Below are positions 15,458-24,145 of a stretch of 27,840 nt of DNA, in pieces. The number at the start of each line of letters is the position of its first letter. Within the stretch, counting starts at the first letter, position 1. The translations under genes and the position numbers were made by a program. This DNA comes from CAZGQY01 sp964528035 (GTDB lineage: Bacteria; Pseudomonadota; Gammaproteobacteria; Methylococcales; UBA1147), in assembly GCA_964528035.1 (NCBI GenBank), contig CAZGQY010000034.1, positions 1 to 27,840 on the forward strand, written 5' to 3'. The notes under the pieces are model-generated. The model saw only the letters and a list, made by a program, of their open reading frames with translations. It did not search any database and was not told the DNA's origin.

Positions 15458-15503
15458 TAATTATTTATCTGAGCATGCAAGCAATTGAATATTTCCTGAC
15501 TTC
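15458..15503 (+). repeat. Possible decayed third copy of the intergenic repeat (left arm)
   Basis: The sequence from CTGAGCATGCAAG through CAATTGAATATTT to CTTCTCAAC resembles the left arm of copy 1 (CTGAGTGTGCAAG, CATTGATTGTTT, CTTCTGCAAC) at roughly 70 percent by eye. The matching right arm is at best vestigial (CTCAAACAAATAACGG near 15549-15564). It lies in the 299-base gap between clpB and the transpeptidase gene, where I see nothing else. Confidence 0.3.
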
Positions 15504-15612
15504 TCAACACATTTCGCGACAGAACTGAGCTAAAAATCTCCGCACACCTCAAACAAATAACGGTTAGACCCAAGTGCTCCATTAAACCAGACAGATATTT
15601 TCATAATGAAAA

Positions 15613-18192
15613 TTATGCCACGTGTTCTAGCTTAAGCTGTGTATTGCCGGAATCTATTCGTATCGTATCACCTGGCCCAAATCGACCCGAAAGTATATCT
15701 TCAGCAAGTCTGTTTTCCAATTTTTGCTGAATCGCTCTTTTTAGTGGTCTGGCACCGAATATCGGATCAAACCCAGCATCACCCAACCGCTCCAATGCTG
15801 CGTCACTGATTTCCAATTCTATGCCTCGCTCATGGAGACGATCTTTTAGGCTCTGTATTTGGATTTCCGTAATTGCGCGAATATGATCCCTTCCCAGTGG
15901 ATGAAAGACCACAGACTCATCAAGTCTATTGATAAATTCCGGTCTGAAATTTTGCGCAACCACCTCCATAACCGTATTTTTCATGTTCTCGTAAGTGTAT
16001 TCACCCGCAAATTCCTGGATTTGATCAGAGCCCAGATTCGAAGTCATAACAATCACCGAATTTCTAAAATCTACCGTCCGACCCTGTCCATCGGTCAGTC
16101 GACCGTCATCAAGAACCTGCAACAATACATTAAACACATCCGGGTGAGCCTTCTCGACTTCATCCAGTAATACCACAGAATACGGTTTACGACGCACCGC
16201 TTCAGTCAAATACCCTCCTTCATCATAACCAACATAACCGGGAGGCGCACCGATCAACCGCGCCACAGAATGCTTTTCCATGAATTCTGACATGTCTATG
16301 CGAACCATTGACTCATCAATATCGAATAGAAATTCCGCCAATGCTTTACACAATTCTGTTTTGCCCACACCTGTTGGGCCGAGAAACAGGAACGAACCAT
16401 TGGGTCGATTTGGATCGGAAAGACCTGCACGTGAACGTCTAATCGCATTGCTTACAGCGGTCACTGCCTGAGCCTGCCCAACCACTCGCTTTGACAGGTA
16501 CTCTTCCATACGTAGTAACTTCTCTCTCTCCCCCTCCAGCATCTTCACAACAGGGATCCCCGTCCACCGGGAAACAACTTCGGCTATTTCTTCTTCCGTT
16601 ACTTTATTCTTCAGTAGCTGCATCTCGGTTAGATCTGTTTTAGATGCTTGATCAAGCTCTTTTTCCAAGCTCGGAATATCGCCATATTGCAATTCGGACA
16701 TACGCGATAAATCACTGGTGCGTCTGGCTGTTTCAAGCTCCATTCGGGCATGTTCAATCTTCTCTTTAATATGCGTCGTTCCTTTTACAGCCGCTTTTTC
16801 AGTTCTCCATACCTCATCCAAGCCAGCGAATTCCTTTTCACGATCTTCAATTTCCAACTGTAAAGTATCCATTCTCTTAAGCGATGCCTCATCCATCTCT
16901 TTCTTTAATGCTTCTCTTTCAATCTTTAATTGAATTAGTTTTCTTTCCAGTTTGTCCAATGCTTCTGGTTTCGAATCTATTTCCATACGAATTCTACTCG
17001 CAGCTTCATCAATTAAATCGATGGCTTTATCCGGTAACTGGCGATCCGGAATATATCGATGCGACATAGTGGCCGCCGCGACAATTGCCGGGTCGGTCAC
17101 ATCTACACCGTGGTGTACTTCGTAGCGCTCTTTTAAACCACGCAACACAGCAACTGTATCTTCGACGCTTGGTTCATCAACCAGTACTTTTTGAAACCGA
17201 CGTTCCAAAGCGGCGTCCTTTTCCAGATATTTTCTATATTCATCCAGTGTTGTAGCACCCACACAATGCAATTCTCCTCGAGCAAGTGCAGGTTTCAACA
17301 TATTACCTGCATCGATGGCACCTTCTCCTTTTCCAGCCGACACCATGGTATGTAGTTCATCGATAAAAAGGATAACCTGACCCTCACTTTTGGAAATATC
17401 ATGCAACACTGCCTTAAGCCGTTCTTCAAATTCACCTCGAAATTTAGCGCCTGCAATCAATGACGCCATATCAAGAGACAAAAGCCGTTTACCCTTCACA
17501 CCTTCCGGTACCTCGCCATTAATTATCCTTTGCGCCAAACCTTCAATAATCGCAGTTTTTCCGACGCCAGGCTCTCCAATCAACACCGGATTATTTTTAG
17601 TTCTTCTTTGCAAAACCTGGATGGTTCGACGAATTTCGTCATCCCTTCCTATCACCGGGTCTAACTTTCCCTGCTCTGCTCGCTGGGTCAAATCGATCGT
17701 ATATCGATCAAGCGCATGACGCTGGTCTTCGGCATTTGGATCATTCACAGATACACCACCTCGCAGATCCTTAATGACCTTTTCAAGGTTACTTTCGGTC
17801 AATCCTGATTTTTTGAGCAACTTTGCCAAACTGCCATTATCCTCAAGAACCGCCAGAAGAAATATTTCGCTGGAAATAAAGGAATCACCACGCTTTTGAG
17901 AAAATTTATCTGATAGATTTAGCGCTCGGCTCATTTCTTGTGAAATCAGAACATCTCCACCAAAACCCTCGACTGTAGGGAACTGTTCTAATGCTTCATC
18001 CAGACAAACACGCAATTGATTAATATTAACTCCTGCCTGCGATAAAAGCGGCCGGGTACTACCGCCCGACTGATCCAATAGCGCAACCATAACATGTGAC
18101 GGCTCTATAAATTGATGGTCCCGCCCCAAAGCCAAACTTTGTGCGTCACTCAACGCGGTTTGAAATTTACTCGTGAGTTTATCCATTCGCAT
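15613..18192 (-). CDS. clpB: ClpB disaggregase (Hsp100 AAA+ chaperone)
   Basis: ClpB is an ATP-driven hexameric unfoldase that rescues aggregated proteins together with DnaK. The 859-residue length is standard. The N-domain occupies about 1-145. The first AAA+ module has Walker A GEPGVGKT (206-213) and Walker B ILFIDELH. The coiled-coil middle domain (about 405-525), which distinguishes ClpB from ClpA/ClpC-type proteins and binds DnaK, follows. The second AAA+ module has GPTGVGKT (about 605-612) and VVLLDEVEKAHPDV. The start MRMDKLTSKF has GAGG 9 bases upstream. The gene is monocistronic here, with a heat-shock-like promoter just upstream and a repeat element beyond it. Confidence 0.98.
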   Translation of the reverse strand: MRMDKLTSKFQTALSDAQSLALGRDHQFIEPSHVMVALLDQSGGSTRPLLSQAGVNINQLRVCLDEALEQFPTVEGFGGDVLISQEMSRALNLSDKFSQKRGDSFISSEIFLLAVLEDNGSLAKLLKKSGLTESNLEKVIKDLRGGVSVNDPNAEDQRHALDRYTIDLTQRAEQGKLDPVIGRDDEIRRTIQVLQRRTKNNPVLIGEPGVGKTAIIEGLAQRIINGEVPEGVKGKRLLSLDMASLIAGAKFRGEFEERLKAVLHDISKSEGQVILFIDELHTMVSAGKGEGAIDAGNMLKPALARGELHCVGATTLDEYRKYLEKDAALERRFQKVLVDEPSVEDTVAVLRGLKERYEVHHGVDVTDPAIVAAATMSHRYIPDRQLPDKAIDLIDEAASRIRMEIDSKPEALDKLERKLIQLKIEREALKKEMDEASLKRMDTLQLEIEDREKEFAGLDEVWRTEKAAVKGTTHIKEKIEHARMELETARRTSDLSRMSELQYGDIPSLEKELDQASKTDLTEMQLLKNKVTEEEIAEVVSRWTGIPVVKMLEGEREKLLRMEEYLSKRVVGQAQAVTAVSNAIRRSRAGLSDPNRPNGSFLFLGPTGVGKTELCKALAEFLFDIDESMVRIDMSEFMEKHSVARLIGAPPGYVGYDEGGYLTEAVRRKPYSVVLLDEVEKAHPDVFNVLLQVLDDGRLTDGQGRTVDFRNSVIVMTSNLGSDQIQEFAGEYTYENMKNTVMEVVAQNFRPEFINRLDESVVFHPLGRDHIRAITEIQIQSLKDRLHERGIELEISDAALERLGDAGFDPIFGARPLKRAIQQKLENRLAEDILSGRFGPGDTIRIDSGNTQLKLEHVA

Positions 18193-18230
18193 GACTTAAC
18201 ACCTCAAAACTTTTTTACTATGATAATAAG

Positions 18231-18260
18231 TAAATAGGTTCAATCGAACGGTTTTTCAAC
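18231..18260 (-). promoter_or_regulatory. Candidate sigma-32 heat-shock promoter of clpB
   Basis: On the minus strand GTTGAAA (18254-18260) is followed after 15 bases by CCTATTTA (18231-18238). This resembles the sigma-32 pattern CTTGAAA then CCCCATnT; the -35 is good and the -10 partial. It lies 39-68 bases before the clpB start, as expected for a heat-shock gene. Confidence 0.45.
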
Positions 18261-18293
18261 TAATTTACCAAGAAATATTTGAATTAATAAACG

Positions 18294-18568
18294 AATAAGT
18301 TACTGACTGCCTAAGCCTGATTATTGTTTGGGTTTCTGCCCAGTACTCCTTCACACTTATATTAGCGGGTAGAACGAGTCGATAAGCGGCCATCTGCGTT
18401 GTTGCACTCGCTTGACACGTACCACTAGTCCTGCGCTCGCACGCCAAGCGGCCGACCACTTCTCGGCCAAGCTACTCCACAATACAACTTTGACTGAGTA
18501 CTGGGTTGTTATAACAGAGATTACACGGATATTTTCACGCGTCCTGAAAAATCATTGTCTTGCACCCT
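18294..18568. repeat. Intergenic structured repeat, copy 2, interrupted
   Basis: The left part (18300-18338: GTTACTGACTG, then TGATTATTGTTTGGGTTTCTG) and the right part (about 18506-18568: GATTACACGGATATTTTCAC, then GCGTCCTGAAAAATCATTG, TCTTGCACCC) line up with copy 1 at 11998-12110. In copy 1 the corresponding halves are joined by a short hairpin. Here they are separated by a 167-bp segment with its own terminal inverted repeats. The outer arms pair less well than in copy 1, so this copy looks older or disrupted. Confidence 0.65.
18339..18505. mobile_element. Nested 167-bp MITE-like element with 10-bp terminal inverted repeats
   Basis: CCCAGTACTC (18339-18348) and GAGTACTGGG (18496-18505) are perfect inverted repeats, and the similarity continues weakly inward. 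The interior is visibly richer in G+C than its surroundings. It contains a GGCCGA/TCGGCC hairpin (18450-18455 with 18463-18468) and two AAGCGGCC motifs. It is too short to encode a transposase. It splits copy 2 of the larger repeat, so it may be a separate non-autonomous element or a variable module of that repeat. Confidence 0.5.
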
Positions 18569-18769
18569 AAGGAGCGAGGTTTTAATAATATACGAAAGGT
18601 TAGAGTGTACGTCCTGGTTACCCGGATTTCTAACGGAATTGTTAAAACAAAGTTTATATGCAGGAATTCATGCCTGCTAAAAAATCAATGTCATACACAC
18701 CAAGCAGTCAGGATACTGGACAAACACAGCCCTATGCATTGGATTTAATATCTGGATTTTCCCACCGCT

Positions 18770-19549
18770 TCAATGGGCAAAGCGATGTGTCCAGTAAATC
18801 AACAAAACACCCACACCGATTAACAAAATCTGATGAATTGTCGCTTTAGCATCTGTTTTTTTATGTAGGGTCGGTATCAGGTCAGCCACAGCGATATAAA
18901 TAAAACTAGAGGCTGCTAACGCTAGAATATAGGGCAAAGCCTGCTCAAGCCTCTCCAGGCTAAAATATGCGACCAAACCGCCGATCACTGTCGTCAGGCT
19001 GGCCAACATGTTATAGATCAAAGCTTTACCGCGAGCGTAGCCACTTTGTAGCAGAATAGCGAAATCTCCTACCTCTTGGGGAATTTCATGGGCAGCAACC
19101 GCCAGGCTGGTAACCACGCCTAAATGGATATCTGTCAAAAATGCCGCCGCAATCAAGATACCATCGACAAAATTATGTAACGCATCACCGCATAGAATTA
19201 ATGTTGCAGCAGGATGATTTGCCGGACCATCTTCTGGAATATGTGCCTCGCAATCACCCGCATGACAATGCCGCCAAAGCAATAATTTTTCAAGCAAAAA
19301 AAAGCTCAATATACCAATCAAAATCACCATGGAGATACTGTGTATCGACTCTTCTGTTGCCGCGGTAAAAGCATGGGGAATCAAACCACTGAACGATACA
19401 GAAAGCAGAGCCCCGGTCGCAAAGCTCACACCGTGGGGTAACATCCGATTGCGTTTTTCTTCTGCAAACAATAAAAATACTGACGCAGCAAGCACACTCA
19501 ACACACCACCCAGCAAGGTGAAAATAATGATCAGGGTCAAGACAGACAT
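18770..19549 (-). CDS. ZIP-family divalent metal transporter
   Basis: The 259-residue inner-membrane protein has about seven or eight hydrophobic helices. The two metal-site helices are clear: HNFVDGILIAAAF (TM4 type, HNFxDG) and HEIPQEVGDFAILLQSG (TM5 type, HEIPQE). Between TM3 and TM4 is a His/Cys-rich loop (WRHCHAGDCEAH). ZIP proteins bring zinc, iron or other divalent metals into the cytoplasm; specificity is not readable here. The ribosome binding site is weak. It lies 126 bases after feoC on the same strand, so it could be read from the Feo operon or its own promoter. Proximity to the iron genes makes Fe(II) a reasonable but unproven substrate. Confidence 0.9.
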   Translation of the reverse strand: MSVLTLIIIFTLLGGVLSVLAASVFLLFAEEKRNRMLPHGVSFATGALLSVSFSGLIPHAFTAATEESIHSISMVILIGILSFFLLEKLLLWRHCHAGDCEAHIPEDGPANHPAATLILCGDALHNFVDGILIAAAFLTDIHLGVVTSLAVAAHEIPQEVGDFAILLQSGYARGKALIYNMLASLTTVIGGLVAYFSLERLEQALPYILALAASSFIYIAVADLIPTLHKKTDAKATIHQILLIGVGVLLIYWTHRFAH

Positions 19550-19675
19550 ATGAGACTAACTTTAGATTGGAAAAACGGAAGGAACGGCTACTGTTTGCAG
19601 AATTTCAGTGTAAAACGAAATTAATCGTTATAAGGGCATAGACGAAAAAACAAGCTTACATGCAACCAGACAAAT

Positions 19676-19906
19676 TCAGCGCCCACTATCAATCCACTCG
19701 TAAAACTCCAGCGTAGCCGGATCACATTTGCAACAACCTGTGCTACAACCAGTATCAGCAGCCAATTTACGCACTTTTCCTTTACTCACCCACTTTTGCA
19801 ACATCCCTCGAAGAGCGTCTGGCTCCAAATCAAAATGGGTCGCTATATCAGCCAGCATCACACGGCGATTTTTTCTTAAATAGACTTTAATTTCTGAAAG
19901 TACCAT
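19676..19906 (-). CDS. feoC: FeoC-like small winged-helix protein
   Basis: FeoC is a small winged-helix protein that modulates FeoB, in some species by protecting it from proteolysis, and can carry an iron-sulfur cluster. This protein starts MVLSEIKVYLRKNRR, then shows the helix-turn-helix region MLADIATHFDLEPDALRGML and a cysteine cluster GCSTGCCKC (C-x3-CC-x-C). I chose the ATG at 19906 (76 residues) because FeoC proteins start close to that SEIKVYL segment; an in-frame TTG at 19921 would add five residues. Neither has a strong ribosome binding site. It follows feoB by about 30 bases, the usual operon order. Confidence 0.85.
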   Translation of the reverse strand: MVLSEIKVYLRKNRRVMLADIATHFDLEPDALRGMLQKWVSKGKVRKLAADTGCSTGCCKCDPATLEFYEWIDSGR

Positions 19907-19936
19907 AACTGTATGCCACAAAAAGCGAAGCGTTAT

Positions 19937-22321
19937 TTAATCGGTAGAATGGGCCAATATTCTCTTTTCCGTATCAGACCCTCTATTTTCGGGCGGGTCT
20001 ACATCAACAATACGACGCTTTCGGCCAATCATTTTTAAGATAAAAATCACAAATAAAAAGGCTGAAACCAGACCACCAATCCAGGCAGCAGAATACGCGG
20101 GATGTCTCGAAAACGTCGCGAACTGATAATACACCGTCGCCGCCATATAGGCGAGACCGGTTGTCCAAAACACCACAAACAGTGTCCAACCGATATTCGT
20201 CTCCCGATACACCGCAGCAGTTGCCGCAACACAGGGAAAGTAAAGCAATATAAACAACAGATAAGCAAACGCACCTGCCTGTCCGTCAAATCTGGATTGC
20301 ATGGCAGCAAAAGTACCAACAACAACTTCCTGCTCTTTTGACGCTGCTTTGATATCACTGACATCGCCAATATCAAGCCCCAGAGGATCAAGTAATTGAT
20401 CAGCAATCGAAGAAAGATTAGCAGGAATTGAATCAAACGCGGACTGTATGCCGACTAAAAAATCAAAACTTTCTTTTGCCGGCTCGCCTGTACCGGAATC
20501 TGTATTGGCTAACTGGCTATACAATGCATCCAGGGTTCCCACTACAGCTTCTTTAGCCAATACGCCTGTAAAAATACCCACCGTTGCCGGCCAGTTTTCT
20601 TCGTTTAACCCCATTGGCGCGAAAGCGGGCGCGATAGTTCTGCCAATAGAACTTAATACTGAACGTTCAGAATTCTCACTATTGAAGCTACCATCAGTAC
20701 CCATTGCGTTTAATACATTTAATATCAACACCATAGGTACAATGACTTTACCAGCACGAAACAAAAATGTTTTTAAGCGATCCCAGGTTCTAAGGATTAC
20801 ACCCCTAAAAGTAGGTAAGTGATAGTTGGGTAATTCCATCAGAAACGGTGCAGAATCTCCCCGAAAAACTGTATGCGTCATAATTAACCCGGTCATCACA
20901 GCAACCGCAATACCTATAAGATACAGGCCAAATACCAGGTTCTGCCCTCCGACTGGAAAAAACGCAGCGGCAAACAACGCGTATACCGGTAATCTGGCAC
21001 CGCAGGACATAAAAGGATTCATAAGGATCGTTAACACGCGATCTCTTTGATGTTCCATCGTACGAGTCGCCATAATCGCGGGAACATTGCATCCAAATCC
21101 GACCAACATAGGAACAAAAGCTTTACCCGGAAGCCCGATAAAACGCATAAAACGATCCATAACAAATGCGGCCCGCGCCATATAACCAGAGTCTTCAAGG
21201 ATTGATAAGAACAGATATAAAAAACCAATGATCGGAATAAAAGTCGCGACAACCTGGATACCGCCACCGACACCATTCGCCAGCAAAACAATTAACCACT
21301 CAGGTGTCTCGATGCGGGTTAAAAAATGACTAAATCCATCTACTGTCAGCGTACCGACTAAAATATCAAAAAAATCAATAAAAGCACTGCCCACATTAAT
21401 GGTTAACATAAACATTACATACATAACCATCAAAAATATCGGAATTCCAAGCATCCGATTCAGGACAATACGATCAATTCTATCGGAGGTACTGCGTTTT
21501 AACTGATCCACCCTGCAAACACTATTCTGCACCGCAGAATTAACAAATGTATAACGACCATCCGCACACACTATATCTAATTCTTCATCAAGCGCGTCTT
21601 CAGCGTTTTTACGAATAGCAGATACACTTTGATATATCTCATCAGAAACCTGTCTTCTTGCTAAAGAATCACCCTCCAACAGTTTTAGCGCTAACCACCT
21701 TAAATCACATTCCGACTCTGTGGACGAATTGTCAATTAATGGGAGCACCTGAATAATCGCTTGTTCCAACTCCTCCTCATAATAAATTTCAGGCGCTGGA
21801 ATACGACTAGACTGCAAAGCCTTCGATATTTCTTTCTGCAACGCGGCAATGCCCTTATTTTTCGCCGCAATCAAAGGGATCACTTTACACCCCAATGCCT
21901 GTTCCAGGCGCTCTATATCGATCTGAAGCCCTTTTTCCTTCGCAACATCCATCATATTCAACGCAACTATGACAGGAACCTTCATTTCGATTAACTGAAC
22001 TGTCAAATAAAGATTGCGTTCAATATTTGACGCATCAACAATGTTAATGATCAGATCGGCTTCCCGATTTGCGACATAGTCCCGGGCAATCTGCTCATCC
22101 AGGGAAACCGATTCATCGATAACATCCAATGAATAAGTCCCTGGTAAATCAACCAGTTCTATTTTTTGATTGTGAAATTGATAATGCCCTGTCTTGCGCT
22201 CTACTGTCACCCCGGGCCAATTACCCACATGTTGTTTCGCGCCTGTGAGCGCATTAAACAATGTTGTTTTCCCACAATTCGGGTTACCGACAACACCAAT
22301 TGTATGACTAACAGACATCAT
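19937..22321 (-). CDS. feoB: Ferrous iron transporter FeoB
   Basis: FeoB is the inner-membrane Fe(II) permease with a cytoplasmic G-protein domain. The 794-residue protein begins with a GTPase domain: G1 GNPNCGKTT (12-20), G2 within PGVTVE, G3 DLPGTYSL and G4 NMMD. A helical GDI-like region follows (to about 270), then a membrane part with the two Gate segments. The first is around GFGCNVPAIMATRTM, with its conserved Cys, and the second around FPCVAATAAVYRE. The length is close to E. coli FeoB. The start is one of two adjacent ATGs (22316-22321) with a poor Shine-Dalgarno, so translation may be coupled or weak. It lies downstream of two feoA genes and upstream of feoC. Confidence 0.97.
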   Translation of the reverse strand: MMSVSHTIGVVGNPNCGKTTLFNALTGAKQHVGNWPGVTVERKTGHYQFHNQKIELVDLPGTYSLDVIDESVSLDEQIARDYVANREADLIINIVDASNIERNLYLTVQLIEMKVPVIVALNMMDVAKEKGLQIDIERLEQALGCKVIPLIAAKNKGIAALQKEISKALQSSRIPAPEIYYEEELEQAIIQVLPLIDNSSTESECDLRWLALKLLEGDSLARRQVSDEIYQSVSAIRKNAEDALDEELDIVCADGRYTFVNSAVQNSVCRVDQLKRSTSDRIDRIVLNRMLGIPIFLMVMYVMFMLTINVGSAFIDFFDILVGTLTVDGFSHFLTRIETPEWLIVLLANGVGGGIQVVATFIPIIGFLYLFLSILEDSGYMARAAFVMDRFMRFIGLPGKAFVPMLVGFGCNVPAIMATRTMEHQRDRVLTILMNPFMSCGARLPVYALFAAAFFPVGGQNLVFGLYLIGIAVAVMTGLIMTHTVFRGDSAPFLMELPNYHLPTFRGVILRTWDRLKTFLFRAGKVIVPMVLILNVLNAMGTDGSFNSENSERSVLSSIGRTIAPAFAPMGLNEENWPATVGIFTGVLAKEAVVGTLDALYSQLANTDSGTGEPAKESFDFLVGIQSAFDSIPANLSSIADQLLDPLGLDIGDVSDIKAASKEQEVVVGTFAAMQSRFDGQAGAFAYLLFILLYFPCVAATAAVYRETNIGWTLFVVFWTTGLAYMAATVYYQFATFSRHPAYSAAWIGGLVSAFLFVIFILKMIGRKRRIVDVDPPENRGSDTEKRILAHSTD

Positions 22322-22477
22322 TAATTTCTTTCATTATATGTTCTCTAAATTTAGCATCTGGATTACAAATCATTGACGACAAATTGAAACAACCCAGAAA
22401 CACGTATCAGCCCGACTGCAATTTCCTGTTGCCTACGAGAAAACAATCAACAAACCTTTTCATAATCCTTAACATAG

Positions 22478-22711
22478 TCAGATTTTTTCTACCAGGAGGC
22501 CAACCGCTTCGGCCTTACGCAAACTCAAACAAAAACCTCGCACTTTGATTTCAATGGGATCACCCAGAGGTGCAAAACGGGTAATGCTGAATTCCACACC
22601 AGGAGTTAAACCCATCGCCAAAAATTTTTTACGATAAGATTTGGATTCCGCATTGTAGCCAACAATACGCCCCCTCTCCCCTCTTTTCATGTCTTGCAAA
22701 CTATCCGACAC
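22478..22711 (-). CDS. feoA: FeoA protein, second copy
   Basis: The 77-residue SH3-like FeoA domain binds to and regulates FeoB. The pattern LQDMKRGERGRIVGYN, KKFLAMGLTPGVEFSITRFA, GDPIEIKVRGFCLSLRKAEA is textbook FeoA. It begins at a GTG with AGGAG 7 bases upstream. It is the FeoA nearest feoB, with a 156-base gap, and is preceded by another feoA 152 bases upstream. These gaps are long for an operon but contain no gene I can support. Confidence 0.93.
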   Translation of the reverse strand: MSDSLQDMKRGERGRIVGYNAESKSYRKKFLAMGLTPGVEFSITRFAPLGDPIEIKVRGFCLSLRKAEAVGLLVEKI

Positions 22712-22863
22712 AAAAATACTCCTAAATTAATGCACCTGAAAAATTATTATGGCAATTGGGAACGAATGTTCGGTGTATCCAAATACTTAAAAACCATAGA
22801 GTTTGAACTACAGATTTTTCATCAGCAATCACTTTTGAAAGACTAGCCAAGAACAGACTAACT

Positions 22864-23115
22864 TTATTGCGGAATAACCATAATTTTCTGCGCCATACCG
22901 GCACCCAGAGCAAAACGTATATCATTAACCATGACCACTAGAGAACCACCTAAACGCTGAAGAATCTCTATATTGCTATCAACACGCAACCCCATCGTAC
23001 GAAGACGCTGTTGTGTCCCGCGCCCGCCTTTATGCATTACAACTTTGACACGATCACCCTCTCCTGCCATTGCTAACGGAAAAGAACCAACTGTTAAACC
23101 TTTATCTGCTACCAT
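22864..23115 (-). CDS. feoA: FeoA protein, first copy
   Basis: This is an 83-residue FeoA/SH3-like domain protein. The segment AGEGDRVKVVMHKGGRGTQQ, the RTMGLRVDSNIEILQ core and DIRFALGAGMAQKIMV follow the FeoA fold. It differs clearly from the second FeoA, so the two are not a recent duplication. Many proteobacteria have FeoA-FeoA-FeoB arrangements; the two proteins may form a heteromeric regulator of FeoB. I placed the start at the ATG at 23115, because GGAG lies 5 bases upstream; a GTG at 23121 would add two residues. It is the first gene after the Fur-box promoter. Confidence 0.88.
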   Translation of the reverse strand: MVADKGLTVGSFPLAMAGEGDRVKVVMHKGGRGTQQRLRTMGLRVDSNIEILQRLGGSLVVMVNDIRFALGAGMAQKIMVIPQ

Positions 23116-23645
23116 ATGCACTCCAAACCCTGCTAGAAAACTTCTCGAAAAGATGGGCCAATAGCTTGTAATTTTTTATCGCTCGTGACAAAAACCTATC
23201 GTTGGAATCACTCAATAATAAATACATACCAAGCAATTTATGCCCATAGCGTCTGACCACAAAGCCACAATCCTGGTAAAAAAGCAGTATTAATGCGACG
23301 TATACCCACACTCGCCCTTCAACCAAGTTACAAAATAAAGCCAATTACCTTTCGCAATAATGCTAAGTTTCTAACTGATATCAATAATGTGAAGACCACT
23401 ACGAATCACAAAGCTTATCTTCACTACGCTGCATTATCGTTTATGTTTGAACGAAAACTAATTACGAATGATTCTCATTATAGATCAAACTTGCGATAAC
23501 TGCCAGGCGAATGCAGATTATTAGCCGCTTATCGGTAGAATTAATTATTGAAACTCGGTACAAAGGCTCACTAGGTTTAGATACAAAACTCTTTACACCA
23601 CTGTTAGAATACGGCAATAACAGTTAATCACGAGAATTATATGGT
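23116..23645. other. Intergenic region between feoA and the DUF4404-like gene
   Basis: This gap separates divergent transcription units. It holds the Fur-box promoter at 23464-23482 and, downstream of it on the minus strand, a leader of about 350 bases before feoA. Only an implausible TTG-start frame is open in that leader. To the right, about 160 bases must contain the promoter of the DUF4404-like gene; I see no clear consensus there. Confidence 0.6.
23464..23482 (-). promoter_or_regulatory. Fur box overlapping the -10 of the feo operon promoter
   Basis: On the minus strand TATAATGAGAATCATTCGT matches the 19-base Fur consensus (GATAATGATAATCATTATC) at 14 positions. It includes the core AATGA-AATCATT, and its first six bases are a perfect -10 hexamer TATAAT. 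Fur with Fe(II) bound here would block polymerase. The box is about 350 bases before the first feoA, implying a long leader. No good -35 is visible. Confidence 0.65.
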
Positions 23646-23909
23646 ATGAATAAAAAACTGGAAGATACTTTGGCTGCGCTTCGCAATGAAGTGGCAAACC
23701 TGCCTGAGGAAGATAAACATTCTAAGGAAAAATTGAATGCTTTGATTCTGAACCTCGAAAAAAAGCTGGCAAGCCCCGATAATGCAGAAAACCATCAAAC
23801 ATTAACAGAAGGACTTGCTGATTCATTAACCCACTTCGAAGTCTCTCATCCCAGAATCACCGGAATTCTGAACGATATAATGATGACCTTAAGCAACATG
23901 GGAATCTAA
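23646..23909 (+). CDS. DUF4404 family protein
   Basis: The 87-residue soluble protein is rich in charged residues and predicted helical (KKLEDTLAALRNEVANL, SKEKLNALILNLEKKL). A C-terminal segment SHPRITGILNDIMMTLSNMGI is characteristic of DUF4404 proteins in gammaproteobacteria. No function is known to me. The start ATG has GAGAA upstream. It is a single gene between the feo operon (divergent) and bfr (same strand, 236 bases further on). Confidence 0.8.
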   Translation: MNKKLEDTLAALRNEVANLPEEDKHSKEKLNALILNLEKKLASPDNAENHQTLTEGLADSLTHFEVSHPRITGILNDIMMTLSNMGI

Positions 23910-24145
23910 CTTGTAACGCCCATCTCAGCAACGAGTAGATGCGGTAAATTGTTGTCAGAAAGCACTATGACCGGTTTACAGCAACCCACAATAACCACGA
24001 AACATTCTGTCAACTTGTGTTATGCGTATTTTTAACTGGCGTCACAATGAAGAAAATATAAAGCGCTTCTCAGACAATAATTATTTTCAGAACAACGAAA
24101 AGAATCGGTTACACTAACACTGATACAAACCACCAGGAGTTGAAA

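Larger units (their letters stand above)
18193..18769. other. Intergenic region between clpB and the ZIP gene
   Basis: This 577-base gap holds the clpB promoter (18231-18260), repeat copy 2 with its nested element (18294-18568) and about 200 bases to the ZIP stop in which I recognise no gene. A small GCAGG/CCTGC stem (about 18659-18676) is the only structure in that last part. Short open frames here have no ribosome binding site or recognisable protein. Confidence 0.6.

Noticed and set aside
18265..18459. Minus-strand 64-codon frame across the clpB upstream region
   Set aside because: It runs through repeat copy 2 and the nested element; the open frame follows from their composition and has no ribosome binding site.
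18658..18849. Plus-strand 63-codon frame overlapping the 3' end of the ZIP gene
   Set aside because: Low complexity, Ser/Thr/His/Gln-rich, with no family resemblance; its second half is simply antisense to ZIP.
23102..23344. Minus-strand 80-codon frame in the feoA leader
   Set aside because: It starts with TTG without a ribosome binding site, overlaps the feoA start, and encodes no recognisable protein; probably a chance frame in the leader.
24079..24100. Possible second Fur-like palindrome (AATAATTATT) upstream of bfr
   Set aside because: Only the AT-rich centre matches; the flanking GATA and TATC positions do not, so it is not a credible Fur box.
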